A DNA stretch of 64,000 nt from Candidatus Daviesbacteria bacterium (GTDB taxonomy: Bacteria; Patescibacteria; Microgenomatia; Daviesbacterales; UBA10151). Below the pieces are notes generated by a model that saw only the letters and a program-made list of their open reading frames with translations, was not told where the DNA came from and did no database searches. The stretch is from positions 392,707 to 456,706 of the forward strand of contig JACOXI010000003.1 in NCBI GenBank assembly GCA_016176335.1. The letters are read 5' to 3'. A program made the position numbers and the translations under genes. Positions within the stretch are counted from its first letter, which is position 1. Each line of letters starts with the position of its first letter. Shown piece after piece: positions 46,177-54,658 of this stretch.

Positions 46177-47777
46177 GAAAAAATCTAGTTTCAGCAATTG
46201 TGGTAACAAGGAATAGAAAGCAAGATTTAATAAGATGTATAGGGTCTTTAAGTCATTCCGAATATAATCAACTTGAAATGATTGTAGTTGATAACGCTTC
46301 CTTTGCCCCTGTTTCAACTTGGCTAAATAGGCAATACCCAAGAGTCAAAGTCATAACAAGCAATAAAAATTTAGGGGCTGCCGGAGGGAGAAATTTAGGT
46401 TTTAAATTTGCAAAAGGGGAGACCTTTCTTTTTATGGATGATGATTCTTTAGCGGATAGAACAATGGTCGGTGAGCTTGCCAAAATACTCAAGGGTAGAA
46501 AAGATGTTGGAATTGTTCAGCCAAAAATTTACGACATGGAAAGAAAAAATGTGTTACAGGGAATCGGCTGTGACATTAATTTGCTCACAGGCAGAGTTTC
46601 TGCTGTAGGCATTAGAGAGAAAGATCTTGGACAATACGACAGGCTGATAGAAATTTCTGGAGTGGGCTGTATTTGGATGGTCGAAAGAAAAGTAATTGAG
46701 AAAATTGGTGGATATGATGAAGACTACTTTATTCCATATGAGGATTTGGATTTTTCATTTAGAGCAAGAATGGCTGGCTTTAAGATTTTATTTGTTCCTA
46801 CTGCAAGAGCCTGGCATAAAGGAATAAAGTCAACGTTTATCAGTCCGCTTATTGATTATATTGGTATTAGAAATAAAGAAAGGGCATACAGAGTAAGTCG
46901 AAACAAGATAATTTTTATGAGAAAAAATGCACCTTTGTTAAATTTTCTAATTTTTATTTTTGTTATTAATCCAATATATTTACTCGTTCATTCAATTTTA
47001 ATTTCCTTAACCGGACGTTTTGACGTATTAGTAAAATACTGGTTGGGTTTTATATCGGGTATATGGTATGCAGTCAAATATGAAAATCTAATTCTTAAGC
47101 TTTACAATGATATAGATAAGCAACTAATAGGGTTCAAATATCATCTGATGGTTTGGACAGATCCTATCTGTTGGGTGATTGATAAATCCGCAAAGAACAT
47201 TCTGGATGTTGGAAGCGGACTAGGTATACCGATGGAATTAATAAGAAGGAGAATGAAAGTTCAATATGCAGTTGGGATAGACAAATTTAGGCCGTATATA
47301 GATTATCTAAAAAGTAAGAAAGTACATGATAAGTATATTTTAGGAGATGTAAGAAAAATGAGATTTAGAGCAAAATCTTTTGATGTAGTTTTTGCATCAG
47401 ATTTAATTGAACACTTGCCAAAAAAAGATTCATGGAAGTTGATAGAAAATATGGAGAGAATTGCTAAAAGACAAGTAATTGTTACGACATCCTTAGGCTA
47501 CTTTTTTCATCCGGCAGTTGATGGAAACCCACTTCAGTTACATAAATCGGGTTTTCACCCGCAGGAATTTGAAATAAAGGGATATAAGACTTTTAAGTAC
47601 GGAAGAAAAGAAATACTCGGAACGAATGGATGGGTGCATACTATTAATTTCGATTCTTTAAAAAAGTTATTATTTTTGGTTAATTCTTTATTTTTTCCAC
47701 TTTTTATAATTTTTCCCAATTTCGGTAATTATTGCTTTATTGCTTACAAAAATACGGAAAATAATAAGTATAATTAG
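46173..47777 (+). CDS. GT2 glycosyltransferase fused to a class I methyltransferase
   Basis: A 534-residue two-domain protein. Residues 1-300 are a GT2 enzyme of the rhamnosyltransferase type: AIVVTRNRKQDLIRCIGSL, VDNASF, the metal site MDDDS at 88-92, ISGVGCIWMVERKVIEKIGG and PYEDLDFSFRARMAGFKI, followed by two hydrophobic helices (about 250-300). Residues 335-534 are a SAM methyltransferase: NILDVGSGLGIPMEL, GIDKFRPYI and ASDLIEHLPKKDSW. The frame is unbroken through the linker, so this looks like a real fusion. It could add a sugar and methylate it, for instance as a chain-capping step (inference). AGGAGG lies just before its ATG. Confidence 0.88.
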   Translation: MRKNLVSAIVVTRNRKQDLIRCIGSLSHSEYNQLEMIVVDNASFAPVSTWLNRQYPRVKVITSNKNLGAAGGRNLGFKFAKGETFLFMDDDSLADRTMVGELAKILKGRKDVGIVQPKIYDMERKNVLQGIGCDINLLTGRVSAVGIREKDLGQYDRLIEISGVGCIWMVERKVIEKIGGYDEDYFIPYEDLDFSFRARMAGFKILFVPTARAWHKGIKSTFISPLIDYIGIRNKERAYRVSRNKIIFMRKNAPLLNFLIFIFVINPIYLLVHSILISLTGRFDVLVKYWLGFISGIWYAVKYENLILKLYNDIDKQLIGFKYHLMVWTDPICWVIDKSAKNILDVGSGLGIPMELIRRRMKVQYAVGIDKFRPYIDYLKSKKVHDKYILGDVRKMRFRAKSFDVVFASDLIEHLPKKDSWKLIENMERIAKRQVIVTTSLGYFFHPAVDGNPLQLHKSGFHPQEFEIKGYKTFKYGRKEILGTNGWVHTINFDSLKKLLFLVNSLFFPLFIIFPNFGNYCFIAYKNTENNKYN

Positions 47778-47781
47778 ATTT

Positions 47782-48966
47782 ATGAAAAGGTTGGAAATAT
47801 TTAAAATTTTTATAGTTTGGAGGGTGGTATTATTTGCAGTGTCAGCTTTGGCAATTCTTTTTATTACTGATTTTGGAGTAAGGTTTCCTTATTATAATAC
47901 GGTATTGGAGCCAACTGGACTACCTTCTTGGGTATGGGGCTTTGGAAATTTCGATGGGGTGCATTATTTAAGAATTGCTCAAGATAGTTACAGCGCGCAG
48001 TATTCGCAGGCTTTCTTTCCTTTGTACCCGTTACTCATAAGAATATTTACGGAAGCGAATATTCTTTTACCCAAAGATCCCAATCTTGACACGCGAATTT
48101 ATGTAGATCCAACCTTTTTCTATAGCGGATTGATACTTTCAAATCTAATTTTACTAATAGCTTTATATTTTTTTTACAAATTAGTTATCCTCGATTACAA
48201 AAAAGAGATTGGCCTAAAATCTATTATATTACTGCTTGCTTTTCCGACTGCTTTTTATTTCGGGTCGATATATACCGAATCTTTGTTTTTGCTTCTTGTA
48301 GTTGGATTTTTCTATTTAATGAGAAAACAAAATTTTATTGCCGCAGGAGTATTGGCAGGATTAGCCTCCGCCACCAGAATTTTCGGACTTTTGCTTCTAC
48401 CTGTGTTTCTTGCCGAACTATACTTAAAAATTAAGAATAAAGAGATATCGTTAAAAAGCGAACAATTTGTCAAAGCTCTGATTGGGATTTTACTTGCCCC
48501 TACGGGTATCCTGCTTTATATGCTTTATCTACGGTTTGAATTTGATAATCCCCTATATTTTTTAACTTCCCAGCCACTGTTTGGGGCAGAAAGGAGAAAT
48601 GAAATTATTCTATTGCCGCAAGTTCTGTTCAGGTACATTAAGATTTTTTTAACTGTTTCCCCAATTTCATTACCTTTTTTCAATGCTTTTTTAGAATTTT
48701 CTTTTACTCTGATAGCTTTAGGTCTATTGTTTGTTTCATTTAAGAAAATTAGATTCAGTTACTTTATATTCACTTTTGGTAGTTTGCTACTGCCAACACT
48801 TACAGGAACCCTCTCTTCGATGCCAAGGTATTCTTTAATGTCGTTTCTTATGCTCCCATTTTTAGTACGGTTTTCAGGAAGACATTTTAAATTAGTGGTG
48901 GTTTCGTTTATACTCTTACAAATGATCCTAGTTGGTCTTTTTACCAGAGGATATTGGGTGGCTTGA
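47782..48966 (+). CDS. PIG-V-like membrane mannosyltransferase
   Basis: ATG 47782 gives MKRLEIFKIFIVWRVVLF; the alternative start at 47740 lies inside the previous gene. The 394-residue protein has about ten helices and the PIG-V (GPI mannosyltransferase 2, GT76-like) landmarks: NFDGVHYLRIAQ, with the external-loop Asp, QAFFPLYPLLIR, FPTAFYFGSIYTESLFLL and SATRIFGLLLLPVF. Bacterial members are thought to transfer a sugar from polyprenyl phosphate outside the membrane. The DPM1-like GT2 next door could supply that donor. Confidence 0.88.
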   Translation: MKRLEIFKIFIVWRVVLFAVSALAILFITDFGVRFPYYNTVLEPTGLPSWVWGFGNFDGVHYLRIAQDSYSAQYSQAFFPLYPLLIRIFTEANILLPKDPNLDTRIYVDPTFFYSGLILSNLILLIALYFFYKLVILDYKKEIGLKSIILLLAFPTAFYFGSIYTESLFLLLVVGFFYLMRKQNFIAAGVLAGLASATRIFGLLLLPVFLAELYLKIKNKEISLKSEQFVKALIGILLAPTGILLYMLYLRFEFDNPLYFLTSQPLFGAERRNEIILLPQVLFRYIKIFLTVSPISLPFFNAFLEFSFTLIALGLLFVSFKKIRFSYFIFTFGSLLLPTLTGTLSSMPRYSLMSFLMLPFLVRFSGRHFKLVVVSFILLQMILVGLFTRGYWVA

Positions 48967-48968
48967 AA

Positions 48969-49628
48969 ATGAAAATATATTTAGTCATACCGGCATATAA
49001 TGAAGCCAAAAGAATTGACAATTTGCTTGAAAGTCTTAAGGGGGTTAACCTTCCTGTCATTTTGGTTGATGACGGATCTTTTGATAAAACTTTTCAGTTG
49101 GCAAAAAAATATCCGGTTACTGTTTTGCGGCACAAAGTAAATCTGGGAAAAGGTGCAGCGCTTAAAACCGGTTGCGAAGCGGCAATTCTGCTAGGTGCTA
49201 GTGCTGTAATTTTAATGGATTCTGATGGGCAGCATAAAGCTTCTGATTTGCCTAAGTTTGTTGGAAAAATTAGCATGGAAACATATGATGTTGTTTTTGG
49301 TTCAAGGAATTTAAATATAGGAGTTCCTTTGGTGCGATATATTGGGAATAAAATAGAATCAGTATTAATCTCGTTATTATATGGAATCTATATTTCAGAT
49401 CCGATATGTGGTTTCAGGGCAATGACTAAAAAAGCATACCAAAAAATGAAGTTGGAATCAGCGGGATATGATATTGAAACAGAAATGGTGATTAAGACTA
49501 AACATTTTGGTTTCAAGTATTGTGAGGTGCCTGTGGAAACTGTATACTATGATAAGTTTAAAGGGGTGACAATTTTGGATGCGTTGGGAATATTTACTAA
49601 TATATTAAAATGGAAAATATTTAAATGA
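48969..49628 (+). CDS. GT2 glycosyltransferase, DPM1-like polyprenyl-phosphate sugar synthase
   Basis: ATG 48969 (MKIYLVIPAYNEAKRI) lies 2 nt after the previous stop; a TTG at 48954 is less likely. The 219-residue protein has VDDGSFDKT, NLGKGAALKTGCEAAI, MDSDGQHKASDLP (the DxD-Q-H signature), FGSRNLNIG, and DPICGFRAMTKKAY. These are the standard motifs of enzymes that attach a sugar to polyprenyl phosphate. It sits between a PIG-V-like GT-C enzyme and a DUF2304 protein, an arrangement often seen for donor synthesis and use. Confidence 0.92.
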   Translation: MKIYLVIPAYNEAKRIDNLLESLKGVNLPVILVDDGSFDKTFQLAKKYPVTVLRHKVNLGKGAALKTGCEAAILLGASAVILMDSDGQHKASDLPKFVGKISMETYDVVFGSRNLNIGVPLVRYIGNKIESVLISLLYGIYISDPICGFRAMTKKAYQKMKLESAGYDIETEMVIKTKHFGFKYCEVPVETVYYDKFKGVTILDALGIFTNILKWKIFK

Positions 49629-49981
49629 TCTTAGGACTACAAGTTATTGCTTTAGTATTTGCATTAGTAATGATTTATTTTGCTTACCTTCATTATAGAA
49701 GGGGTGAAATCAACGGCTTGGAAATTTTATTTTGGCTTACTGCGTGGATGGGAGCAATATTTATAGCAATATTTCCTGAAGCTTTTCGTGCTTTCTCTGC
49801 AACAATTGCAGTTAATAGAGCCTTTGACCTTGCTATGATTGGAGCATTTATATTGGTTATTCCAACTGTTTATGTTTCATATATCAGAACAAAAAGAATA
49901 GAAAAGAAAATAGAAGATTTGGTAAGAAAGGAATCTTTAAAACCTTTGGATGAGCTACAGAAAAACAGAAAGTCTACCTAA
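49625..49981 (+). CDS. DUF2304 membrane protein
   Basis: A 118-residue protein with three hydrophobic helices (about 3-22, 32-52, 65-88) and a charged C-terminal helix (IRTKRIEKKIEDLVRK). GLEILFWLTAWMGAIFIAIFP matches the DUF2304 pattern. Members are often encoded beside DPM1-like GT2 enzymes and may anchor them to the membrane, which fits the gene before it, as that GT2 lacks its own anchor. ATGA overlap upstream, 32-nt overlap with the next gene. Confidence 0.85.
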   Translation: MILGLQVIALVFALVMIYFAYLHYRRGEINGLEILFWLTAWMGAIFIAIFPEAFRAFSATIAVNRAFDLAMIGAFILVIPTVYVSYIRTKRIEKKIEDLVRKESLKPLDELQKNRKST

Positions 49982-50750
49982 GATTTCAATTGTGATCCCC
50001 TCCTATAATAAAGCCTCTTATATAGAGGCTACTTTGAGCTCGATAATAAATCAAGGGTACCCAAATCTGGAAGTTATTATTCAGGATGGCGGATCAAAAG
50101 ATGGGACTGCAGAGATAATAAAACGATATGCGAAAAAGTATCCAGAAATTTTTCGATGGTCTTCAAAAAAGGATAAGGGCCAATTGGATGCAATAAATAA
50201 AGGGCTTGAAAAATCAAGCGGTGAAATATTGACATACATTAATGCCGATGATGTTTATAAAGATGGCTCGTTGTTAGAAATAGGCAGATATTTCCAGAAG
50301 AATACAAGTACTCTTTGGGTGACAGGCTATGGAGATATTATAGACAAAGATGGGAAAATTATTTCTCGATTTGTGACCAGTTATAAAAATACCCTTCTTG
50401 ATATTAATAAATTCTTTCTACTTATTATTGTTAATTTTATTACTCAACCTTCAACATTTCTAAGCAGAAAAGCATATCTGCAATTTGGACCTTTTACAGG
50501 TACAAGAAATTATGTAATGGAATATAATTTATGGCTGAAAATAGGAAAGTCTAAGATGCCTTATATAATCAAAAAAACTTTATCCAGTTTTAGGTTAACT
50601 GCTGACAATATTTCTTCTACCTCAGCAAAGGAACTATTAAAAGTGGACAATAAAATTACAAAAAAATATACCAACAACGGTTTACTTTTTGCTTTACATA
50701 AGCTTCATAATCTTGGTAGAATTTTCATGTTAAAATTTTTAAAAAAATGA
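49950..50750 (+). CDS. GT2 glycosyltransferase, NADD type (copy A)
   Basis: A 266-residue GT2 enzyme: ISIVIPSYNKASYIEATLSSI, QDGGSKDGTAEII, KDKGQLDAINKG, and INADDVYKDG as metal site. It is closely paralogous to the gene at 56066: both have RYAKKYP/HYAKKYP, KDKGQxDAINKG, NADDVYK and a similar C-terminal SFRL/SFRIS region, and the DNA around NADDVY keeps a 17-nt identical stretch. It leads the block of transketolase and sugar-modifying genes and couples to the transketolase N-subunit by ATGA. Confidence 0.9.
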   Translation: MSYRKTESLPKISIVIPSYNKASYIEATLSSIINQGYPNLEVIIQDGGSKDGTAEIIKRYAKKYPEIFRWSSKKDKGQLDAINKGLEKSSGEILTYINADDVYKDGSLLEIGRYFQKNTSTLWVTGYGDIIDKDGKIISRFVTSYKNTLLDINKFFLLIIVNFITQPSTFLSRKAYLQFGPFTGTRNYVMEYNLWLKIGKSKMPYIIKKTLSSFRLTADNISSTSAKELLKVDNKITKKYTNNGLLFALHKLHNLGRIFMLKFLKK

Positions 50751-51610
50751 GAAGTAAACAAAATCGGGAGGTTTTGCAGTTAGAATTAAAAGCCACAGAA
50801 CTGCGCAAGCAAATTTTAGAGATGATTGTTACAGCTCGTGGAACACATATTGCCAGTGCATTTTCAATAGTTGAGTTAGTACTGTATCTTTACAAGAACG
50901 TTTTACGTATTGACCCAAAAAATCCAAATGAAGAAAAAAGAGATAAATTTGTCCTAAGCAAAGGACATGGTTGTGCCGCACTGTACGTTGTTTTAGCTGA
51001 CCTTGGTTTTTTCCCAAAAAAACTCCTCAATACATTTACTTCTTTTGGTAGTATCTTGGGAGGACATCCAGATAGATCAAAAATACCAGGAGTTGAAGTT
51101 TCAACCGGGTCCTTGGGTCATGGGTTTTCTGTAGCGGTCGGATTTGCCCTGGCAAATAAAATGAATCACTCTAAATATCGGGTTTACTGTCTTGTTGGCG
51201 ATGAAGAATTAAATGAAGGAAGTAATTGGGAAGCAGCCCAGATAGCAGCACATCACAAATTGGATAATCTATCGTTAATAATTGATGAAAACAAGCTTAT
51301 GATAAGTGGCTTTATGAAGGATATTTTAGATTCCTTTTCACTTAAAGAAAAATTTCGTGCCTTCGGATGGAACACGATCGAAGTTAATGGGCATAATTTC
51401 TCTGATTTAAGCGAAAAATTCAAACTAGCGCCAATTAAAAATGGTAAGCCGATAGTCATGATCGCTGATACTATAAAGGGGAAAGGGGTAAGTTTTATGG
51501 AAAATAAAAAAGAGTGGTATAGTGTTCTTCCAGACGAAGAACAAATGGATGTAGCAGTAGAAGAGTTAAACAGCAATATTGAAAAGCTAAGAGAACAGCT
51601 GGAAATATAA
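50747..51610 (+). CDS. Transketolase, N-terminal (TPP-binding) subunit
   Basis: A 287-residue half-transketolase. N-terminal helix ELRKQILEMIVTARGTHIAS, SKGHGCAALYVVL near residue 65, STGSLGHGFSVAVGFALA near 120 and LVGDEELNEGSNWEA near 148 then IDENKLMIS. This is the TPP-pyrophosphate domain. The normal GDG of the cofactor motif reads GDE here, while the following Asn-rich ELNEGSNWEA is normal. It pairs with the C-subunit 30 nt downstream. Split transketolases in surface-glycan loci may transfer a two-carbon unit to a sugar nucleotide rather than act in central metabolism (inference). Confidence 0.9.
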   Translation: MRSKQNREVLQLELKATELRKQILEMIVTARGTHIASAFSIVELVLYLYKNVLRIDPKNPNEEKRDKFVLSKGHGCAALYVVLADLGFFPKKLLNTFTSFGSILGGHPDRSKIPGVEVSTGSLGHGFSVAVGFALANKMNHSKYRVYCLVGDEELNEGSNWEAAQIAAHHKLDNLSLIIDENKLMISGFMKDILDSFSLKEKFRAFGWNTIEVNGHNFSDLSEKFKLAPIKNGKPIVMIADTIKGKGVSFMENKKEWYSVLPDEEQMDVAVEELNSNIEKLREQLEI

Positions 51611-51640
51611 GCAAAGTTTGAATTTTAATGGATTAAAATT

Positions 51641-52564
51641 ATGAGAGATTCATATGTAAGTGCCATATACAATGCAACTAAAATCAACAGTAATGTACTT
51701 TGTATTGTTGGTGATATCGGCTCTTTTCTGCTCCGACATTATATTGAAGACTTTCCTGCAAATTATCTTAATCTAGGGGCGGCTGAAGCCAACATGGTAG
51801 GAGTAGCTGCTGGGCTTGCCATGTCTGGAAAAATTCCCTTTGTATATACAATAACTCCGTTTATTACAGCTAGATGTTATGAACAGATCAAGCTTGATGT
51901 TTGCCATAATAGGGCAAACGTAAAACTTGTTGGAGTTGGAAGTGGCGTTTCCTATGGAACAATGGGATCGACCCATCATTCTCTCGAAGACATTGCAATT
52001 ATGAGAGTTCTTCCAAACATGACAATTTTTTCTCCCTCGAATAAGCAGGAGGTTGAAGAGGCGGTATTTGCTGCCATGAAACTCAAAGATCCTGTGTACA
52101 TAAGGTTAACGTTGACTGCGAATTCGACTGATAAATATAGAGGTAAGTTTGAAATTGGAAAGGCTCGCATTGTTCGAAAAGGACAAAATGCTGCAATTAT
52201 GGCCACCGGCGATATGGTAAGCATTGCAATTAATGCGGCGAAAGCTCTAGAAAAAAATAATATTAATTGTTTTGTAATTGACTTTCCTACTTTAAAGCCG
52301 ATCGATGAGTCTTTAATAAAGAAGTTATCTGAAAAGTGCAAGGCAATTATTTCTATAGAAGAGCACAGTGTAGTTGGGGGATTAGGCAGTACCATTGGTT
52401 CTGTACTATCGCAGTATCCAAATAACAAGACTTGCTTCAAAATACTTGGATTTAATGATGTTTTCTGTGGCGAATACTCCAGCGATAAATTAAAGTTATT
52501 TGAAGAATATGGTCTTTCAACAAGAAACCTCGTAAAAACAATGCTTGACCTTTTCAATTCATGA
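51641..52564 (+). CDS. Transketolase, C-terminal subunit
   Basis: A 307-residue protein with the Pyr and C-terminal domains of transketolase/DXS: LNLGAAEANMVGVAAGLAMS, where the Glu of the usual GIAEQN motif is kept but Gln is Ala; GSTHHSLEDIAIMRVLPNM; PVYIRLT; and a C-terminal domain with FPTLKPIDE and IEEHSVVGGLGS. With the gene upstream it should form an a2b2 enzyme. Its stop overlaps the start of a broken SDR by ATGA, showing that an SDR was once translated directly after it. Confidence 0.92.
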   Translation: MRDSYVSAIYNATKINSNVLCIVGDIGSFLLRHYIEDFPANYLNLGAAEANMVGVAAGLAMSGKIPFVYTITPFITARCYEQIKLDVCHNRANVKLVGVGSGVSYGTMGSTHHSLEDIAIMRVLPNMTIFSPSNKQEVEEAVFAAMKLKDPVYIRLTLTANSTDKYRGKFEIGKARIVRKGQNAAIMATGDMVSIAINAAKALEKNNINCFVIDFPTLKPIDESLIKKLSEKCKAIISIEEHSVVGGLGSTIGSVLSQYPNNKTCFKILGFNDVFCGEYSSDKLKLFEEYGLSTRNLVKTMLDLFNS

Positions 52565-52786
52565 AGCAATTAATAAATCCAATTTCAAAAATTATTATCA
52601 AAGACTCGAAAAAGGTTTTAAATAGATCTGACTTCTCAACCTTTAAAAATAAGTCAATTTTTGAGTACCAGTGATGTATACTTGGATTTGACAAAGATTA
52701 GAAAGGAATTCAATAAACGTCATTTTGTTCCGTTAGAGGAAGGATTAAGAACTACGATTACTTGGCAAAAAAAATTATATGTCTAA
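52561..52786 (+). pseudogene. Internally deleted SDR remnant
   Basis: This 215-nt gap between genes holds both ends of an extended SDR with the middle missing. ATG 52561 overlaps the transketolase stop (ATGA) and reads 37 codons, including KVLNRSDFSTFKNKSIF, the helix and first strand that precede the NAD-binding loop, then a TGA at 52672-52674. In the +1-shifted frame, about 52676-52783 read DVYLDLTKIRKEFNKRHF then VPLEEGLRTTITWQKKLYV and stop TAA 52784-52786, the usual SDR C-terminus. About 250 codons are lost. Both ends resemble the intact SDR at 54917 (compare its VSLNEGLVITSEW). The end overlaps the next gene by 8 nt. Confidence 0.75.
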
Positions 52787-53717
52787 CAAATCCAGGAAGA
52801 AGTTAACACTTGTTACAGGAGCGGGAGGACTCTTGGGATACGCCATTCGACAGCTCGCTCCCAAAGATACTGATTATATCACCCGCAGTGATGGAGATTT
52901 AACTGATTTTGCAAAGACGAAAAAGATATTTCAGAAAATCAAGCCTAACCAGGTTATACATCTGGCCGCTGAAGTAGCAGGTATTGGAGGCAATATGATG
53001 CATTCAGGTAAATTTTTCAGAGATAATATTATGATTAACATAAATATCTTTGAGGCTGCACGGATAAACGGCGTTGATAAACTTATCTCATTTATGTCTA
53101 CTTGTGTTTTTCCTGATAAATGTAAGTATCCTCTAAATGAAAAGGATATTCAAAGCGGCCCCCCGCATCCTTCAAACTTTGGATACGCTTACGCAAAAAG
53201 GATGCTGGAAGTACAAAGTGCTGCTTATCGCAAAGAATGGGGCTGTAATTTTATCGTAGCTATACCTACCAATATATATGGTGAAAATGACTTTTGGAAT
53301 TTAGAAGATGGCCATGTGGTACCCTCATTAATTCATAAATGTTTTCTGGCCAAAAAGAATAAAGAAGATTTCATAGTGTGGGGAAGTGGCAGGCCGCTAC
53401 GTGAATTTGTTTATTCGCAGGATGTCGCCAAACTAATCTTATGGGCGATAGATGAATATAATGAGGAATCTCCCATTATTTTTACCAATAGCAAGGAGAG
53501 TAGCATTAAAGACCTTGTTGATCTGGTTGTAAGGGAAGTAGGTTTTAAAGGTAAAGTAATTTTTGATAGCACAAAACCTGAGGGGCAATTTAGAAAACCA
53601 TCTGATAATAGCAAGCTAAAAAAGTATCTACCTAATTTCAAATTCACCCCGCTTGATAAAGGTATTAAAAATACAGTTGAGTGGTTTATCAAAAACTATC
53701 CAAATGTTCGAATGTAG
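52779..53717 (+). CDS. GDP-L-fucose synthase-like SDR (copy A)
   Basis: A 312-residue SDR: LVTGAGGLLG at 11-20, HLAAEVAGIGGNMMH near 61-75, MSTCVFPDKCKYPLNE, and Y136-x3-K140 in SNFGYAYAKRM. PTNIYGENDFW, VVPSLIHKCF, and VWGSGRPLREF are hallmark features of the Fcl/WcaG 3,5-epimerase-4-reductase family, where a Cys and a His near the active site act as acid/base. No GDP-mannose dehydratase is in the window, so its substrate may be another 4-keto sugar. Paralogue of the gene at 56909. Confidence 0.88.
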   Translation: MSNKSRKKLTLVTGAGGLLGYAIRQLAPKDTDYITRSDGDLTDFAKTKKIFQKIKPNQVIHLAAEVAGIGGNMMHSGKFFRDNIMININIFEAARINGVDKLISFMSTCVFPDKCKYPLNEKDIQSGPPHPSNFGYAYAKRMLEVQSAAYRKEWGCNFIVAIPTNIYGENDFWNLEDGHVVPSLIHKCFLAKKNKEDFIVWGSGRPLREFVYSQDVAKLILWAIDEYNEESPIIFTNSKESSIKDLVDLVVREVGFKGKVIFDSTKPEGQFRKPSDNSKLKKYLPNFKFTPLDKGIKNTVEWFIKNYPNVRM

Positions 53718-53722
53718 CAGCA

Positions 53723-54658
53723 ATGAATAATAATAGAATACATCTTACTCCAAGAGATTTTGAGGTTGTTTTTCAGGATAATTTATCTGAATTCGTAAAG
53801 AAAAAAATTAAACACTTTAATTTCTTAGCCCAAATGGTATCTGTACAGGATAGAGATAAGATTTTGTTAAAAATCATAAAGACTCTTCTTGACCCACAGG
53901 TGGCCAAAGCCGGTAGGCATAGGCAGCTGCAATGGGAAAAAGGGTGGGCAGAAAATTTGAAAGCATTAAAGAGCCATAAAATCGAGTCAATAATTCCTCT
54001 TTATTTTGGCAAGTATAATGTTGTTAGGTGGAGACAGGAATTTTTAAGGCCAAGATCTTCAAACTTTGAGTACAATATGTTGGCAGTAATACAATATTGG
54101 TTATTCGATAAATATTTAAGATCTGCAGAGTGTATTTATGAGTTTGGTTGTGGCACTGGTCACAATCTGCTAAGAGTGAGGGAGATTAATCCAAAAGCAC
54201 AAATTTGGGGACTTGATTGGACTCACTCCTCACAAGAAATTATCAAAATGATAAGTGCTGATAAAAATGACTCCAGATTATTTGCCGATAACTTCGACTT
54301 TTCTAATCCCGACAAAAATTTCAGTCTAAACAAAAAGTCAGTAGTATACACTGTTGCTGCGCTAGAGCAATTAGGAGATAATTTTCAGCCCTTCATTGAT
54401 TTTTTATTGGAGAAGAAACCTGAGATTTGTTTACACATTGAACCAATTGCCGAATTACTTAACGAAGAAAATCTAGTTGATTATTTATCGATACTTTATT
54501 TTAAAAAAAGAAATTATCTCAGCGGATTTCTATTAAAATTACGGGAATTGAAAGAAGCAGGGAAAATCAAGATTCACATGGCCAAACGTACTTTCATTGG
54601 TAGTTTATATATCGAAGGTTATTCTGTCGTTGTCTGGTCTCCTGTTTTTAAAACTTAA
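53723..54658 (+). CDS. Class I SAM-dependent methyltransferase with long N-terminal region
   Basis: ATG 53723, 5 nt after the previous stop, is preferred over the start at 53681. The 311-residue protein has a 130-residue N-terminal helical region (with RHRQLQWEKGWAENL and a YFGKYNVVRWRQ segment) and a SAM domain with CIYEFGCGTGHNLLRV at 137-152, WGLDWTHSSQEI, and VAALEQLGDNF. The N-terminal part marks a family found in sugar-modification loci, but I cannot name it. Last intact gene of the long + strand operon; decayed sequence follows. Confidence 0.85.
   Translation: MNNNRIHLTPRDFEVVFQDNLSEFVKKKIKHFNFLAQMVSVQDRDKILLKIIKTLLDPQVAKAGRHRQLQWEKGWAENLKALKSHKIESIIPLYFGKYNVVRWRQEFLRPRSSNFEYNMLAVIQYWLFDKYLRSAECIYEFGCGTGHNLLRVREINPKAQIWGLDWTHSSQEIIKMISADKNDSRLFADNFDFSNPDKNFSLNKKSVVYTVAALEQLGDNFQPFIDFLLEKKPEICLHIEPIAELLNEENLVDYLSILYFKKRNYLSGFLLKLRELKEAGKIKIHMAKRTFIGSLYIEGYSVVVWSPVFKT

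Noticed and set aside
51976..52569. A 197-codon open frame on the - strand
   Set aside because: It lies fully antisense to the transketolase C-subunit, whose motifs are clear, and has no recognisable domain or start signal.
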